From Liolophura sinensis (taxonomy: Eukaryota > Mollusca > Polyplacophora > Chitonida > Chitonidae), in assembly GCF_032854445.1 (NCBI RefSeq), contig NC_088300.1, forward strand, positions 68,048,984 through 68,112,983: a DNA stretch of 64,000 nt. Direction: 5' to 3'. Both the position numbers and the translations under genes were made by a program. This document shows positions 10,564 to 22,714 of the stretch, piece after piece. Position 1 is the stretch's first letter. Each line of letters opens with the position of its first letter. Under the pieces are notes generated by a model. It searched no databases. It was not told where the DNA came from and saw nothing but the letters and a program-made list of their open reading frames with translations.

Positions 10564-13500
10564 GTAAGTGTGATCTGTCATATGCAGCGAACGCCGAGTT
10601 GACACCAAATGTCACACGATATGTATATATAGATGACATATGTAAGAGGAAAGCAAAATTTGAACTGCTTGTCCCAGTGAAATCTAGACGAATATCACTT
10701 TTATTTGTGAAAAAAATCCTGGGGTTTCTGATGTATATATGTTAAAGGATATATGACAATGGTTTTATTTCTTCATGTGTAGATTATCATGTGTAATAGC
10801 ATATAACAAGTACAAACAAATTTTTCAACTTTCACGTTGGGGGATAAAAAAAGTACAGTTTTCTTAATGCCCCAGCGGTCAGTCCGGAAATTAAGTAGCT
10901 GGCAACGGTGACGTCAACGAAGATCTCCGTTTAAAAAGAGCTCTGTGGTGGACAGACCGAACGGGTCTAGCTGAATAGGGGCGAGGGCGAGGGTGTTGCA
11001 GCGCGGAGGGGGCACTAAGCTGACCCAAAGAACAGGAATAAAAATACCCCCAAAGTTAAATTTTCTTAGTAAAAATTCTGGGGCATAATTTTCTTCATTT
11101 GACATAGAAACATAATCTTTGTTTTATATAGTTCCTTTTCATGTATCCTTTAAAGGACCCCTCCCAACTAGATGGGAAATTGTCTATCGCTAAGGCCGAT
11201 TGACAACTTGCCCACATTGACAGGTCTGCACAACGACGCAAGGGCTTTCCCTGTCTGCGGTTGAACCTGTTATGTAACAGGTGTAGCCGATGAAATATAG
11301 GCCAAGCTAAAAATATTCGTTGCTAACCATCAGCCTACTGTATTACAGTAATGCATCGGTTAATAAATGACAGTGTCTTCAATCGACATTTATTACGAAG
11401 CTAAGCTGATAAACAGGTGCTCCCACTTCCTCAATGTAATTGTACGATGTCCTGTTTAATTAAAGTAAATAATGTTTCAGACATTATATTTCTTTTTTTT
11501 TTTTTTTTTTTTTTGATTGGTGTTTTTACGCCGTACTCAAGAATATTTCACTTATACGACGGCGGCCAGCATTATGGTGGGTGGAAACCGGGCAGAGCCC
11601 GGGGGAAACCCACGACCATCCGCAGGTTGCTGTCAGACCTTCCCACTTACGGCCGGAGAGGAAGCCAGCATGAGCTGGACTTGAACTCACAGCGACCGCA
11701 TTGGTGAGAGGCTCCTGGGTCATTACGCTGCGCTAGCGCGCTAACCGACTGAGCCACGGAGGCCCCGACATTATATTAGAATAATATATACGTAGGTGTT
11801 GTTGCACAGGTGGTTGCAAGCGTGGCGCAATGACTTAGGAGTCTTTCACCAATGCGGTCGCTGTAAGCTTAAGTCCAGTACATGCTGGATTCCTCTCCGA
11901 CCGTAAGTAGTACGGTCTGCCAATCAGCTGCAAATGGTCGCGGGTTTCCCCCTAGCACTCTATGCCCGGTTTCCTCTCACGAAAATGCTGATCGCCGTCG
12001 TATAAGTGAAATAACCTTAAATACAAATCGAAAACGTGGTTGTGGGCTTGGTGTGATGAAACCAGTAACCTGTAGTAGATTAAACACAGTATCATTATCA
12101 TACTGACCCTGTTTTTTGTTTTGTATGTTTTTGTAATTTAGGCCACGAAATCTCCGGCGTGGTACATTCTCTGGGCAGTGAAGCTAATGCAGGTAGTACA
12201 GTCTTGGAAATGAGAATGGAACAGTTTCATTCTCACAAAAATCTGACATAGTAATCGCACCTTATTCAGACTTTATAGGCTTGATACGTTTATTTCCTGT
12301 TGCAGTGTGTCCGTTTTTCGTAAAATCGAATTCTCTCTAGCTTATTTCGAACATTATATCGCGTCTCTTCAGGTCTTGTCACTTCACGCGTTTGTGTTTT
12401 GAAACGACGATCGTGATTGATGGTAATTTTTGACCTCTCCATTAAAAGAGCGGTCGTGGGAAGGTGCTAATTATGTCACGGTACTTCAGAGCTAATCATC
12501 TATAAGCCAGTATGGTCAGCGGCATGTATATCTAGTACATGGAGAATAAAATGTTCTTTTTTATCCGGGTTTCCCTTTGATCATCAGCTCACTCAAGTCG
12601 CTATATTTAGAAACATGGCCGAAGACCGACTTAATTGACAAGAGAATTTCTCTCTCTGTAACACATTCCATTCATTCTCTTTAATGCTACAAAGTTGGAT
12701 AATCTAAAACTAGGCACTGGGAGTGAAATATAACTATACACGATTTATGTTTCCTTCTTGAAAAGATGGTGAAGAGCTGAAGGTAGGAGACAAGGTGTTA
12801 GTGTACCCATGGCTGGGGTGCTGCTCCCCAGATTGTGGGCTGTGCCGAAATGGAGAGACAAACACATGTTCGGTGTGGACAAACGCTTTAGGGTTAGGAG
12901 CCCCCGGAGGGTAAGTCATGTACAGTATTCACAACTTTGCAGTATACTTGGCTATACAGAATTGCCACTTTGCAGTATCCTTAACTATACTGTATCCACG
13001 ACTTTATACAGTATCCACAACTTTACAGTATACGGGCTATACAGAATCTACCACTTTGCAGTACCCTTAACTATACTGTATCCACCACTTTACAAAGGAT
13101 CCACATCTTTGTAAAATATTCACAACTTAATACAGTGCACATGACTTTTTCTGGTATCAATGACTATATACAGTATCACGACTATTCATGAATATGGACG
13201 ATTTTATACAATATCCACAACTTTATACACTGTTCACAATATACACGACTTTTACCGTATCCTTGACTTTATTCAGCATCCTTGACTTTGTACAGTATCC
13301 ACGACCTTATAATGTCCATTTGATTTACCAGACGCGTGAGAAAGTTCATCAATAATTTCTCAAAGTTCAGTGGTTTAACCCGAACAAACGGTTTCTGCTA
13401 CTATAACATTGACTGTTATCTTGATATGGCCTAAAGCAACTATCAATAAATCAATCAACCAACCAACCAACCAATCACTTGTCATATCTGGATAGCGATA

Positions 13501-16500
13501 TGTCAGAATATATAGAGAACTACTACTTTTGATCAGGCTTAAGCAGTATAGACCTTCTCCCTTCTCCATTGCAGATATGGTTCGTACATTTCTGTGCCCG
13601 AGAGACGGTTCGCCTTGAAGTTGCCGGAGAACATCCCCATGGATACCGCAGCATTGATGACATGTAGTGGACTGACATCTTACTGTGCTATCAAACTCGC
13701 TAAACCCACCATCGACATGTTTGTTACCTGTAATGGTGAGGTTCCTGTATTTATTTACTCCTGGTCAACCAGTCCTGTTTCTGTGCTCTAACCCCTCTGT
13801 GCTGAGCGTCAAGCGAGGCAGCTATAGGCCTAAGTACCATTTTTAAAATGTTTGGTATGACCCGACCGGGGTTTGATCCCGCATGAGTCACGCAACTTCG
13901 AGACTGACTCTCTAAACATTAGGCTACCAAAGTGGAACTTTTGTACTGTATAACTGACTATTTTTCTTCTTAGTATGTTGTGTTTTGTAATACGTATTTC
14001 GAAGACCATATATAGATTTGTTTTTGCATCCATATGTCGCTCACTGGTCAAAATGGGAAAACACTGAAAATGGGTCGAAGTTTGCAACCATCAAACAACC
14101 GGAATAACCCCGAAAATGTAGCATAATTCCAAAAATGCAAAACAGGTTAAGAACAATGAACAATCAGAAGTGCCTGAAATGCATGACACATGCATGGAGG
14201 CTTATCCAGTTGGGTTCTGCGGTAATGCTTGCGTTAAAAAATCGAGTCCATAGAAAAACTTCATCGTATTTATGTAATTCTCTTTCTCGCAAAGAACTAA
14301 CGGACGAGTAATCGCATGTCCGTGGAAACACAGCATTACTGATACAAATTGCCGTTTTAATCATATTTATTTTAATTTCAAAGGTCGAGCCAGTTTGCTG
14401 ATCATTGGGGCTGGGGGCCTGGGCCTGTGGTGCATCCAGCTCGCCAAGGCAGTCTTACATAATACTACTGTTGTCGTGGCTGACATTTCTGTAAATATGT
14501 TCTACTTCCATGATATGTATTACCTTGACGCGGAGAAGCTATGTAGGTCTTGACGAGATTTATTGCATGGCTTATCTGCGTGTCTCTGTGTGTGCATATC
14601 AACTCAACTAGTTAACTTCCTGTGTTACGACTCAAACTGTCTGTATTATAAAGAGATGGCTTGTTCGACATACACGACAGTTTAGCCGCACAAAAAAGTA
14701 ACCAAAACCAGCAGATTTTATTTTACAACAGTTTATTAGGTTTAACAAGAACAGATAACAAAACTTATACAAATACTAAAGTACTTAAGTTTAACAAGAA
14801 AGGATAGCAGTATCTATACAAATACTAAAGTACTTACATGTACAACGGTGTCCAAACGGACGCGTATATTCCACAATGCTTAAAAATGAGGCAATATTCA
14901 CAAGAGGGAAAATCCACAGTATGATCGAGTGTATGACGAAAAATACACAAAATTACACAGGCAGGGTCCGTGTACTAATAAGCACTGTGTACACAAGAGC
15001 ATAAATAAAATATACAAGTTCAGACTGAACAAGTGCTCGGTGGAGATAGGATATAACAAAGCCAGAGGCTATAAGGACACCAAAATTCAGCACAAAAGGC
15101 CTACTAAAGTAACGCACAGCGAAAAGCATCCAAACTCTCAATAATTCTCCTTTCTCCTCCTTTCCCCTCCTGACCTGCTTTCATAGGTCTTATATAGACT
15201 GGTGGAATTTTCTAGAATAAGAAAATTCTTGAACACTTGTTGTAAACAAACAGGCTCCGAACTGAGCGTATTCTGGAACATTCTAAGGTAGAGGCAGACA
15301 GCAGGCCCTGAACTTAGCATATGTAAACAGTGGCAAGCTAAATTTAGAAGCTGACGGCAGTTGTGCACATAACACCTGTCATAGAAATAGTGTTGAGGGC
15401 GCTGAATAACTAAATACAGTTGGCTCAGTCATAAAGGCCTACCATATGCTTACACAACGCACTGAATTTTTTCACAGGAAGAGAAACTGGAGGTGGCTAA
15501 AAAGCATGGCGCTGATAAAACTGTATTGTGGAATAGTGACGGTGAGTAACTTAATGGTATAACAATCCAATATCAGAGTCAGAAATCGTTTTGAATTGTG
15601 AATTCGTGAATTACAAAAATTGTAAAAATTGGATACTTGGTGGAGTGGTCGAAAAATGATCTGATATGATCCTGACCAATAAGAGCACAGGTTTGATTCC
15701 AGTTACGGATGAGTCTGATGCTGTTTTAAATTTAAATCTGTAAGGTTCAAACCAAAGGGTTATGCAGGTTTAATTACGTTTACTGACGAACTATCCTATT
15801 TGTGACATGATGAAGAAGAGTGATTTTCAGCGAATATTAGGCTGCAAAAATACGAGGGTCGCCGATTGCTTAATTTTTCTCACCGTCGCCATCACAAGAA
15901 GAGGGGACCTCGGTGAAAATAATTTGACAACATAGCGTGCAGGTTCGTACTTCAAATCTAAGTTGACAAAAGTCGGTTGTTTCCTTTGTACATTCGACCC
16001 ATAAAATTTACCGTCATTGAATAAATGAAAAATTTTTGAGTATTGCTGCTTTAAATCAACAGCGAAATAAATAAATACGAGGCCACACGAACAAGGAGAG
16101 CACGGGGGAAAATTCCGTGTCCACGATCGAGATTGACGTCAAAGTGCATCTAACTTAGCTGATTGGGCGATGTCCCACTCCGCCGCAGCGGTAGTAAAAG
16201 CGGTGTTAAACACCAATGAGTTAAATGAATTATTTAAGAAATGCTGATGAACATTTAACCCCTATATTGGCTTTCCGGCTTATCTTGACTATACATGTAT
16301 TGGATCAATCCAGTTCGTTCATGGCATTCATGCCTTTAGCTCAAGCCAGCTGAGGCGCTCACAGAAAATTTCACTAACCCTAACGAGTTGAACTCGTTCT
16401 TTATATTTGGTATACATTGATTCTAATCCGAAGTGCAGACAATGTAAAGCCGACATGGGTAAACCAACCAACTGTTTAAATTTTGGAATCAAAGAAGTCA

Positions 16501-18971
16501 AACCAAGTTTTGAATTTGAACTTCCACCAAGTTACGACCCAGTCTTAGGCCTACTAACATACTTAGGATAACCGTACATGGGAAGGTCTGCCAGCAACCT
16601 GTGGATGGTCGTGCGTTTCACCCGGGCTATGCCCGGTTTCCTCCCACCATAATGCTGGTCGCCGTCGTTTAAATATTCTTGAGTAAGGAATAAAACACCA
16701 ATCAAATAAATAAATAAATATTTAGGATAACGAGTGTGTGCAGACAAATCATACCGTACTTATCAAACATTAAGTCGATAACTGTTTCTTTGAGATATTG
16801 TATGAGGATCGTCTAACTGTTCTCTTCGTTAGATGAAGCGGAGATCGAAAAACGAACGCGTGCTGCAGGTGATGACAACGAGATACACGCTGCAATAGAT
16901 CTGGTGAACATGCCAGTAACAGCCAGCAGGGGAAACGACTGCCTTGCAAAGGTAGGTGCTCAGAGTTACCTCCCATAAAATGTGTCTGTATCAACTGATA
17001 AAGGAGATCATTTTTTATATGTCGGTGTGTATGACCGCAGCTTTGTGGAGGACATTACTGACGGATTTGAATGAAATTCTGCACACAACTTGGCCTTTGC
17101 TTAAGCACCAGTCAGTTTTGGTAATAATGGCAATATGTATCCAGGAAATCTTTAAACGATTCTCCACCACTGTGGATAGGACACATCTTTGTAGAGCTTC
17201 GTCTTCATATAATGGAATGTATGAATTTGAATGTGGTTTGCTCTCTGGTTTTTATTTTGGTTCTTTGTTTGCTGTGGAATTAGTGTCGTTTTCATCATGA
17301 TTTTAGCCATATAACGATGCTGTCACATTATTGCAGATCGATACCTTTAAAATACCATTGTACATAACTGTAAATAGCTTACCAGACAAAACGCCTCGCT
17401 CAGCTAGTATGTTGACGCAGAACCCAGCAGTGGTTTTGCTTGGCCATATGTGGTTCGAAGGTAGCTTCGGGCGTTTTGAACTGTTTAAAACATCTGTGGA
17501 TATCTGGGATAATCCTTTTAACTGTCTAGTGCCCCATTTATATATTTACTTGACTGACGTTTTACACTGTAAGCAAGAAAATTTCCCTTATCCGACGGAA
17601 GTTGCCAGAATTTTTGTGGGCGGAAACAGGGCACAGCCCAGAGGAAACCCACGGCCTTTCGTAGATTCTCTAGTACCACAATAAATCCGCAGTATCAACG
17701 GGTTGGTGATAATGGGTCTGTATATGTAGCGCCATCATAGTATTTCCGTGGGGACCCTGGATAGACGAAGTGTCTTTGAAAGAGGGTGACAACACTGTTT
17801 GCTCAGTGGCTGTGCTCAGCACCACTGCGGATGTCCCCGGATATAACCCCAGAGGATCCGAGGTACGTCACCGGGGGTCGTCCTGGATGAATGTTGACCA
17901 TGATGTTCCATACCGTGAGCACCATTTTCACACCATTTTGAATCCGGCACGTTTAGCGTTTACACTACTGACCTGCTACGGTCTACGCCGGACCATCGTA
18001 GTTATCCGCATTTATTTATTTATTTATTTGACTAGTGTTTTACGCCGTACTCAGTATTTCACTTATACGACGGTGGCCAGCTTTATGGTGGGGGGAAATC
18101 GGCTAAAGGCGGCTGACAGACCTTCTCATGTAAGGCTATGACGGGAGTCGGTAGTCATAACTTGATTATCCGTAGTCTTACTCTTACCGCACTGACAAGG
18201 TAAAATATTTCATCAGCTTTCTAGTCATATCCTGGTTATATGTGACTGAGGCTATAGGACTGACATAGGACATTCATCTTCGACAGTAGCCTAAATATTA
18301 AGGTGTTGATGTACCAGAAACATCGGAATTTCCAAAACATTTGAAAGTCATATACGATGAATACATTGATACACAGCATTAAAGTCCGTTCTTTTGTTGT
18401 TGTTTTTGTTTGCAGGGTGGAGCCTTGGTTTGCGTCGGTCTGTTTGGAGGAGGTATGGATTTATGTCTGCCTCTTCTGCCACTACGAGGGAGGAAGATCT
18501 TGGGGTGTTATGTGGGAAGTTTGCCTTCGATGAAAGAGTTAATCCAATTGGTGTCCGAGAAACAGGTGAGATTGGGTGTAAGATTTCTTTAAAACTAATA
18601 AAGTAATAATTTTTCTAGAAACATTTTCTTGTGAATATGGTTACGTTCCCATAACGTTTATTCTCGTATATATCAACATTCTGTATCGCCTGCATGGCGC
18701 CCAAGAGATGGTCTGGTAATATAGGCGTATAATGAAACCGTCAGAATTCTTGATAAAGGCATGATAAGTTTCATGTTCAAACGCCTTTGCAAACAGAGGA
18801 AGGGAGTACCGGTAGTTACGTTTAGCAGAACCCAACTTAATGAGCTGTATTCGTCTCTTTTAGGTCAACCCCCCTCCAAAGGAGTACGTCAAACTGGACG
18901 ATATCAATGACACCTTGGATCGCTTACGTGCAAGAAAGATTGCTGGTCGCTGTATCATTCGCTACGACTGA
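10443..18971 (+). CDS. Zinc-dependent alcohol dehydrogenase (medium-chain family), 9 exons, first exon not found
   Basis: Exons: 10443-10563, 12142-12192, 12766-12910, 13575-13735, 14384-14490, 15478-15541, 16833-16951, 18416-18565, 18864-18971. All borders are GT-AG and all phases agree. Together they encode 341 residues plus stop; the family usually has 340-380, so about 30-35 N-terminal residues are missing. Catalytic zinc ligands are present: Cys in GVCHTD, His-Glu in GHE and Cys in MTCSGLTSY. Four structural-zinc cysteines lie in GCCSPDCGLCRNGETNTC. The nucleotide fold has GAGGLG, and an Asp after strand 2 (VVADIS) argues for NAD rather than NADP. The protein probably oxidises a primary or secondary alcohol in the cytosol; the substrate cannot be told. 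It is closer in motif spacing to propanol-preferring (AdhP-like) enzymes than to the vertebrate liver type. Confidence 0.88.
11480..11777 (-). repeat. Young full-length SINE with 11-bp target-site duplication
   Basis: The element runs about 11491-11766 in reverse orientation, with a poly-T (poly-A tail) at 11492-11514 and an intact tRNA-like head at the right end. GACATTATATT flanks it exactly on both sides (11480-11490 and 11767-11777). This proves retroposition and suggests fairly recent insertion. Confidence 0.95.
11801..12035 (+). repeat. SINE copy, diverged
   Basis: Head with the GCGCAATGACTTAGGAG-like block, core and a decayed tail. It has more substitutions than the neighbouring copy, so it is an older insertion. 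Confidence 0.8.
12142..12192 (+). CDS. Alcohol dehydrogenase exon: GHE motif
   Basis: The acceptor TTTTTGTAATTTAG ends at 12141, and the donor is GCAG|GTAGTA. It encodes HEISGVVHSLGSEANA. With the split Gly codon it forms the GHE zinc-ligand motif. It is only 51 nt long. Confidence 0.85.
12766..12910 (+). CDS. Alcohol dehydrogenase exon: structural zinc loop
   Basis: The acceptor is TTCCTTCTTGAAAAG, the donor GGAGG|GTAAGT, and the exit phase 2. It encodes GEELKVGDKVLVYPW and the four-cysteine lobe C-x3-C-x2-C-x7-C (with an extra Cys before the first). Confidence 0.87.
12920..13325 (+). repeat. Degenerate tandem repeat in intron
   Basis: About twenty loosely related units of roughly 20 bases built on ACTTTATACAGTATCCAC. 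Units vary in length and sequence, so the array is old. Confidence 0.75.
13331..13460 (+). repeat. Old SINE-related repeat
   Basis: Resembles 2940-3067 around CAGTGGTTTAACCCG and ends in CAATAAATCAATCAACC. Confidence 0.4.
13575..13735 (+). CDS. Alcohol dehydrogenase exon: third catalytic zinc ligand
   Basis: The acceptor TTCTCCATTGCAG ends at 13574, the donor is AATG|GTGAGG, and the exit phase is 1. It encodes YGSYISVPERRFALKLPENI and AALMTCSGLTSY, the Cys of the latter being the usual third zinc ligand. Confidence 0.87.
13736..14383 (+). other. Intron of alcohol dehydrogenase gene
   Basis: No exon was found. A tRNA-like reversed SINE remnant may lie at about 13830-13945 (GGGTTTGATCCCGCATG resembles a reversed box B). 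The rest is plain. Confidence 0.45.
14384..14490 (+). CDS. Alcohol dehydrogenase exon: nucleotide-binding GxGxxG
   Basis: The acceptor is TTTTAATTTCAAAG, the donor TCT|GTAAAT, and the exit phase 0. It encodes LLIIGAGGLGLWCIQLAKAV and VVVADIS, the first two strands of the Rossmann fold with the Asp that favours NAD. Confidence 0.88.
14690..15430 (+). other. Intron region with an unclassified repeated segment
   Basis: Within this intron, TACAAATACTAAAGTACTTA occurs twice (about 14768 and 14819), each after TTTAACAAGAA. The segment is less AT-biased than its surroundings and looks like part of an inserted element, but I see no inverted ends, coding frame or tail that would classify it. Confidence 0.35.
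15478..15541 (+). CDS. Alcohol dehydrogenase exon
   Basis: The acceptor TTTTTTCACAG ends at 15477, the donor is GACG|GTGAGT, and the exit phase is 1. It encodes EEKLEVAKKHGADKTV, the helix after the adenine-binding strand. Confidence 0.85.
15542..16832 (+). other. Intron of alcohol dehydrogenase gene
   Basis: No exon is present. It contains a SINE at 16569-16721; otherwise the sequence is featureless AT-rich intron. Confidence 0.6.
16569..16721 (+). repeat. SINE copy, 5'-truncated
   Basis: Starts at GGGAAGGTCTGCCAGCAACC and ends in the AATAAATA tail; the tRNA-like head is missing. Confidence 0.9.
16833..16951 (+). CDS. Alcohol dehydrogenase exon
   Basis: The acceptor is TTCTCTTCGTTAG, the donor AAAG|GTAGGT, and the exit phase 0. 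It encodes EAEIEKRTRAAGDDNEIHAA and DLVNMPVTASRGNDCLAK. This exon has a decayed copy at 22715-22783. Confidence 0.83.
17534..17671 (-). repeat. SINE copy, diverged
   Basis: Reversed tail TTTATATATTTACTTGAC, then the core with many substitutions. Confidence 0.75.
18008..18143 (-). repeat. SINE copy, partial
   Basis: Reversed (TTTA)n tail and the GTTTTACGCCGTACTCAG block; truncated after the core. Confidence 0.85.
18416..18565 (+). CDS. Alcohol dehydrogenase exon
   Basis: The acceptor TTGTTTTTGTTTGCAG ends at 18415, the donor is ACAG|GTGAGA; 50 codons, phase 0 at both ends. It encodes GGALVCVGLFGGGMDL and GRKILGCYVGSLPSMKELIQ, the late Rossmann strands. Confidence 0.87.
18864..18971 (+). CDS. 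Alcohol dehydrogenase last exon
   Basis: The acceptor is TCGTCTCTTTTAG. It encodes VNPPPKEYVKLDDINDTLDR and then RARKIAGRCIIRYD followed by TGA at 18969-18971. The GRCIIRYD ending matches the usual end of this family. No canonical AATAAA follows closely. Confidence 0.87.
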   Translation, partial: VNPPPKEYVKLDDINDTLDRLRARKIAGRCIIRYD

Positions 18972-20429
18972 TGAACTCTTTTCATCAAAAGTTCTTCAAA
19001 CTGTGTGTGTAGTATAAATAGAATAACCTAGATAAATTGCAACTTTTTGGGGTGTTTTTAAGCTACCTGCTCATTTGGAGCTCTTCATCGACTGGAAATT
19101 GTGCATGATACCTATAGGTCAAGGTTCGGAATTTTATTAGATGATGTTGTATTTTTGTGCCTGTCAAGAAACATAAAAAAAATCGCTGTGAAGATTTCTA
19201 TAACAAGCCATAATTCGGAAACACAATGAAATCAGGAATGAATTTCCCAGGTTTAAACAGGCTGACATTTTCAGTTTGTGATGTCTGAAAAAAATCCAAG
19301 CTGACTGTATTCGTTCACAAACACTGTGATGTGATTCTATCAGTATGTCCGCAAGCATCAAAATGTGTATCAAAGGTAAATCAAAATATATCCTCATCCA
19401 CATCCACATTCAAAATAAGATGGACACCAATGCCTTTATGGAGACTGCGACTCTGAAAATTTACATGGTCATCTTGATTCCTCATATAAGGAATTCCCGT
19501 GACATATCATGTCGTGTTATCAATATATTTAAATTTGAATCGTATCATATGATTGGTAAAATCCGGGTGTCAGCTTAACCAATGAAATGGGTGCTATAAT
19601 TATATAGTTTTACGGCCTTGGATGTTCCTACCGGCAAACCAGGAGTGCAAAATCTAGCCAAGATTGGTATTTACACGGAGCGGCCAACAAGCAACCTCTA
19701 ATTCTTATGCATGTACTCTAACTTGGTCGTCCGATTGCAGTGCTGCAAAATATCAGAAATTGTAATCGATCAGTCTTTCGACACGAAACTGACAATGTGT
19801 ACAAATAAGTGCACTGTGCTTTTTTTGTAATTGTTTTAAAGTTGTGCTTAGCTACATTAAACCATGTGCATTTGAGAAAAGTATTATGATTTTTAAATTT
19901 TCAAATGAAACGAGTGTGTATTAAAATACAGCTTTTCACTGGAAACATGCCTTGTCTTCTTCAATTCATCTTTCGATTCTTTAGAGTGATTCTGAATCTA
20001 TGCGTTGAAACAGATATTCGTATACCAGCCGTCAACCAATAAGGTCGTTCCGGGTCAATAATCGCAATTCCCAGAACAACGTTGAACACAAACTACTTAA
20101 TGACTAAGAAAGTATAAAAAGTACGAAAATAGGATGGAATCATACAAAAAGAAGTAGTCAACGGGACTATAAATGGTGGAGAACGTTGAACTGCATAGTA
20201 AGTCTGTCAATTGGGTGTTTTATAGCCGAAGAAATCGTGCGTTATCCTCGAGGCACAACCATTTTCGGACAAGGAATTTCCCAGGTTCCTCAGTTTCATT
20301 GTTGTCGGATCTTTGTCACAATGAGCGAATTTCCGAGATTCCCCTGTTCATTGTAGTCGGGCCGTAGGGACAATAAGCAATCGACAGTGGTCTCTTGTCT
20401 GGTATTCCTTTAAGTTTTCTCTGTATGAA

Positions 20430-20523
20430 AATGTTCCTCCCACCATAATGCTGGCGGCCGTCGTATAAGTGAAATATTGTTGATTATGGCGTAAAACACC
20501 AATCAAATAAATAAATAAATAAA
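20430..20523 (+). repeat. SINE 3' end
   Basis: Only the last part of the core (CCACCATAATGCTGGCGGCC) and the AATAAATA tail are present. Confidence 0.9.
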
Positions 20524-21004
20524 TCGTTGGTAGCGCACCCTGGAGTCAGATGGTGTCAACATTGGTGTGAAGTGAGGACTTGAGGACTTGAGTGAGTCAA
20601 TGGTCGAAAGGAAACCCCGGACAAAACTGAATATTTGATTTTTCAGTTACATATCAGTAGACATCTGGAAGTCTCAACTGTGTGTGGATGAGATCTAAAA
20701 TAAAAAAAGTTTTTCGTCGTTGGCAATTACTCCGAGATTGCCCTGACCTTAGGTTTAGCAAAATTTTGGCGCCAAACCAATATCAGATCGCGCCCCATTT
20801 AGCAGTTGCAGATGCAGTGTGTCACGGCGTTTGAGACAAAAGTTATGTATCAAATACGCCTCCATAACTTTGCAGACAATTATGTTCCTTATCTTTTCGT
20901 CTGTCATCTATTACCGCATGGGTTCGAGATTTCTTGGTGATGCTCAAAGAGAACGGCTGTACTAACGGCATCGACGTATTTGACAAGGGCAGGTAACTGC
21001 ATCA

Positions 21005-21210
21005 GCGGCCGATTCCACATTTCTGACTTAAGTCAAAATTTGAAATGCAGTCTTCAAGCCTGTTTTTGAAATTAAAACTTTGTCCACCTTATCAGTGTTA
21101 TCTAAGGACAAATACGTCTAAATTTCAACTTCCAGTACCAAAACCTTGAGCATTGTGAAGGCTGAAGTCACGAACGGATTTGTGAAATCAGCCCCAGCTT
21201 TGGACATAGA
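21005..21210 (+). repeat. Dispersed repeat, copy 2
   Basis: Aligns with the reverse complement of 557-768 over its length. It begins TTTCTGACTTAAGTCAAAAT and ends near AAATCAGCCCCAG. No coding frame, tail or inverted ends are seen. Confidence 0.7.
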
Positions 21211-22341
21211 GGGCGCTCTGACGCTGGTTTGGGGCCATCCTAGGCCAAATCTAACGTTAAAGCAATATCGGCTTGTGGACAACATTTCTTTTCAATCACC
21301 CCATTATTAGACACACGATGTGGATATTTATCAGCCATCTTCGCCAACAATTCTTCATCTCAAAGGCAGAAATAAACAATAGCGTAGAATGTCTTGGCCT
21401 AATTTATTGTCGGTTGTAGATCAGTGGTTTTCGCTCAACAGGCTATCCTGTATATTAGTTAATAAATAAATTCATTTGTAATTTTAACTTATGTATACTG
21501 TATAAACGACACGATTTTAGGCCTATATAAAATACTTGTGGTCATTTTAACAAAGTTCATGCAGCACCGATCTTGGGTGTGGCTTACTGGATCAGGTTTT
21601 TTGTCTGAGCTCAGTTTCCAAAACAACATTTAACTCAAACCACCAAAAAAACTAAGAAAGTATATAAAATAGGAAATCAGGACGGAATCATGCAAAGAGA
21701 ACCACTCAACAGTTGTCAACGATGTTGGAAAAACGCAAGGATGTTCTGAGCTAATGTACCATGCTAAGTTGTCAACAATCAAAATGTGTATCTCAAATGC
21801 GCTTTGATTGTAACTGCTCATAAATACAACGTGGTGATCTAATTCAACACGATGAATATACTACCCATATAGACCTGCCTGAGTGAAGCGGAATTTTACA
21901 CAATTATGAAGCAGAGTGCTAGAGAATCTGGACGAATACAAGAGAATTATACTAATTGTAAGAAACCTAGAGTGAAGGCGTTTGATGCAATAACCTTGAC
22001 ACATAGTTTATGTAGTAATAACTTGTGGCTTTGATTGTAATCGTCACACACCGAAGGGTTCTGCACATGGCGTGTGCATATCTCGCCTTGTAGTATTTGT
22101 TAGATCTTCTTTTATAAAGCTCGTAATGACTTGACTAAACATTTCTGCTTTGTATGTATATGATTTTCTTCACAATTCTCGAATAATGTTTTGATTAAAT
22201 CTTATATTCTTGTACGATTCTTTTCATAACACATATAATGTAGTTACCGACCTTACAATCGTACATAATTTTTATCATATTACGTTAGTAGTGTAGTGAC
22301 TAAAGTCGTTCAAGAGTGTATTGACTAAACGTTATATTTTC

Positions 22342-22471
22342 TTGTTGTGGATGGTCGTGGGTTTCCTCCTGGCTCTGCTCGGTTTCCTCCCACTATAATG
22401 CTGACCCCCATCGTTGAAGTGAAATAATCTTGAGTACGGCATAAAACAACGACCAAATAAATAAATAAATA
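22342..22471 (+). repeat. SINE copy, 5'-truncated
   Basis: Starts at GTGGATGGTCGTGGGTTTCC and ends in the AATAAATA tail; moderately diverged. Confidence 0.88.
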
Positions 22472-22714
22472 TACAATCTTGTACGATTCTGTCCATAAGG
22501 TTCACAGTCTATTCGCTAAACTTTCCACCTTACTTCGTTAAATAATAAGCTAATGACGAGCGTGAATTGTCATCGGTCTTTTTGACATTCTATTCTGGAT
22601 AATTCATTTGTAATATATTACACCATATCTACTCAAATCTAGTGCCTATATTACAATATCATTCAGCCATTTCCCCCTTTCTGGGGAGCGAAAGAGGCTA
22701 GCTCCAGTAAACAG

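Larger units (their letters stand above)
10564..12141 (+). other. Intron of alcohol dehydrogenase gene
   Basis: Holds no exon. It contains a full SINE with a clean target-site duplication (11480-11777) and an old SINE (11801-12035). Confidence 0.7.
16952..18415 (+). other. Intron of alcohol dehydrogenase gene
   Basis: Two reversed SINE fragments lie at 17534-17671 and 18008-18143. Frames of 114-123 codons in this stretch overlap those repeats and are not genes. Confidence 0.6.
18972..22714. other. Intergenic stretch with repeats
   Basis: No supported gene. Contents: SINE fragments at 20430-20523 and 22342-22471, the dispersed repeat at 21005-21210, and a diverged duplication (about 20070-20200 resembles 21616-21735, both with ACTAAGAAAGTAT and GGAATCAT blocks). 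Confidence 0.55.
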
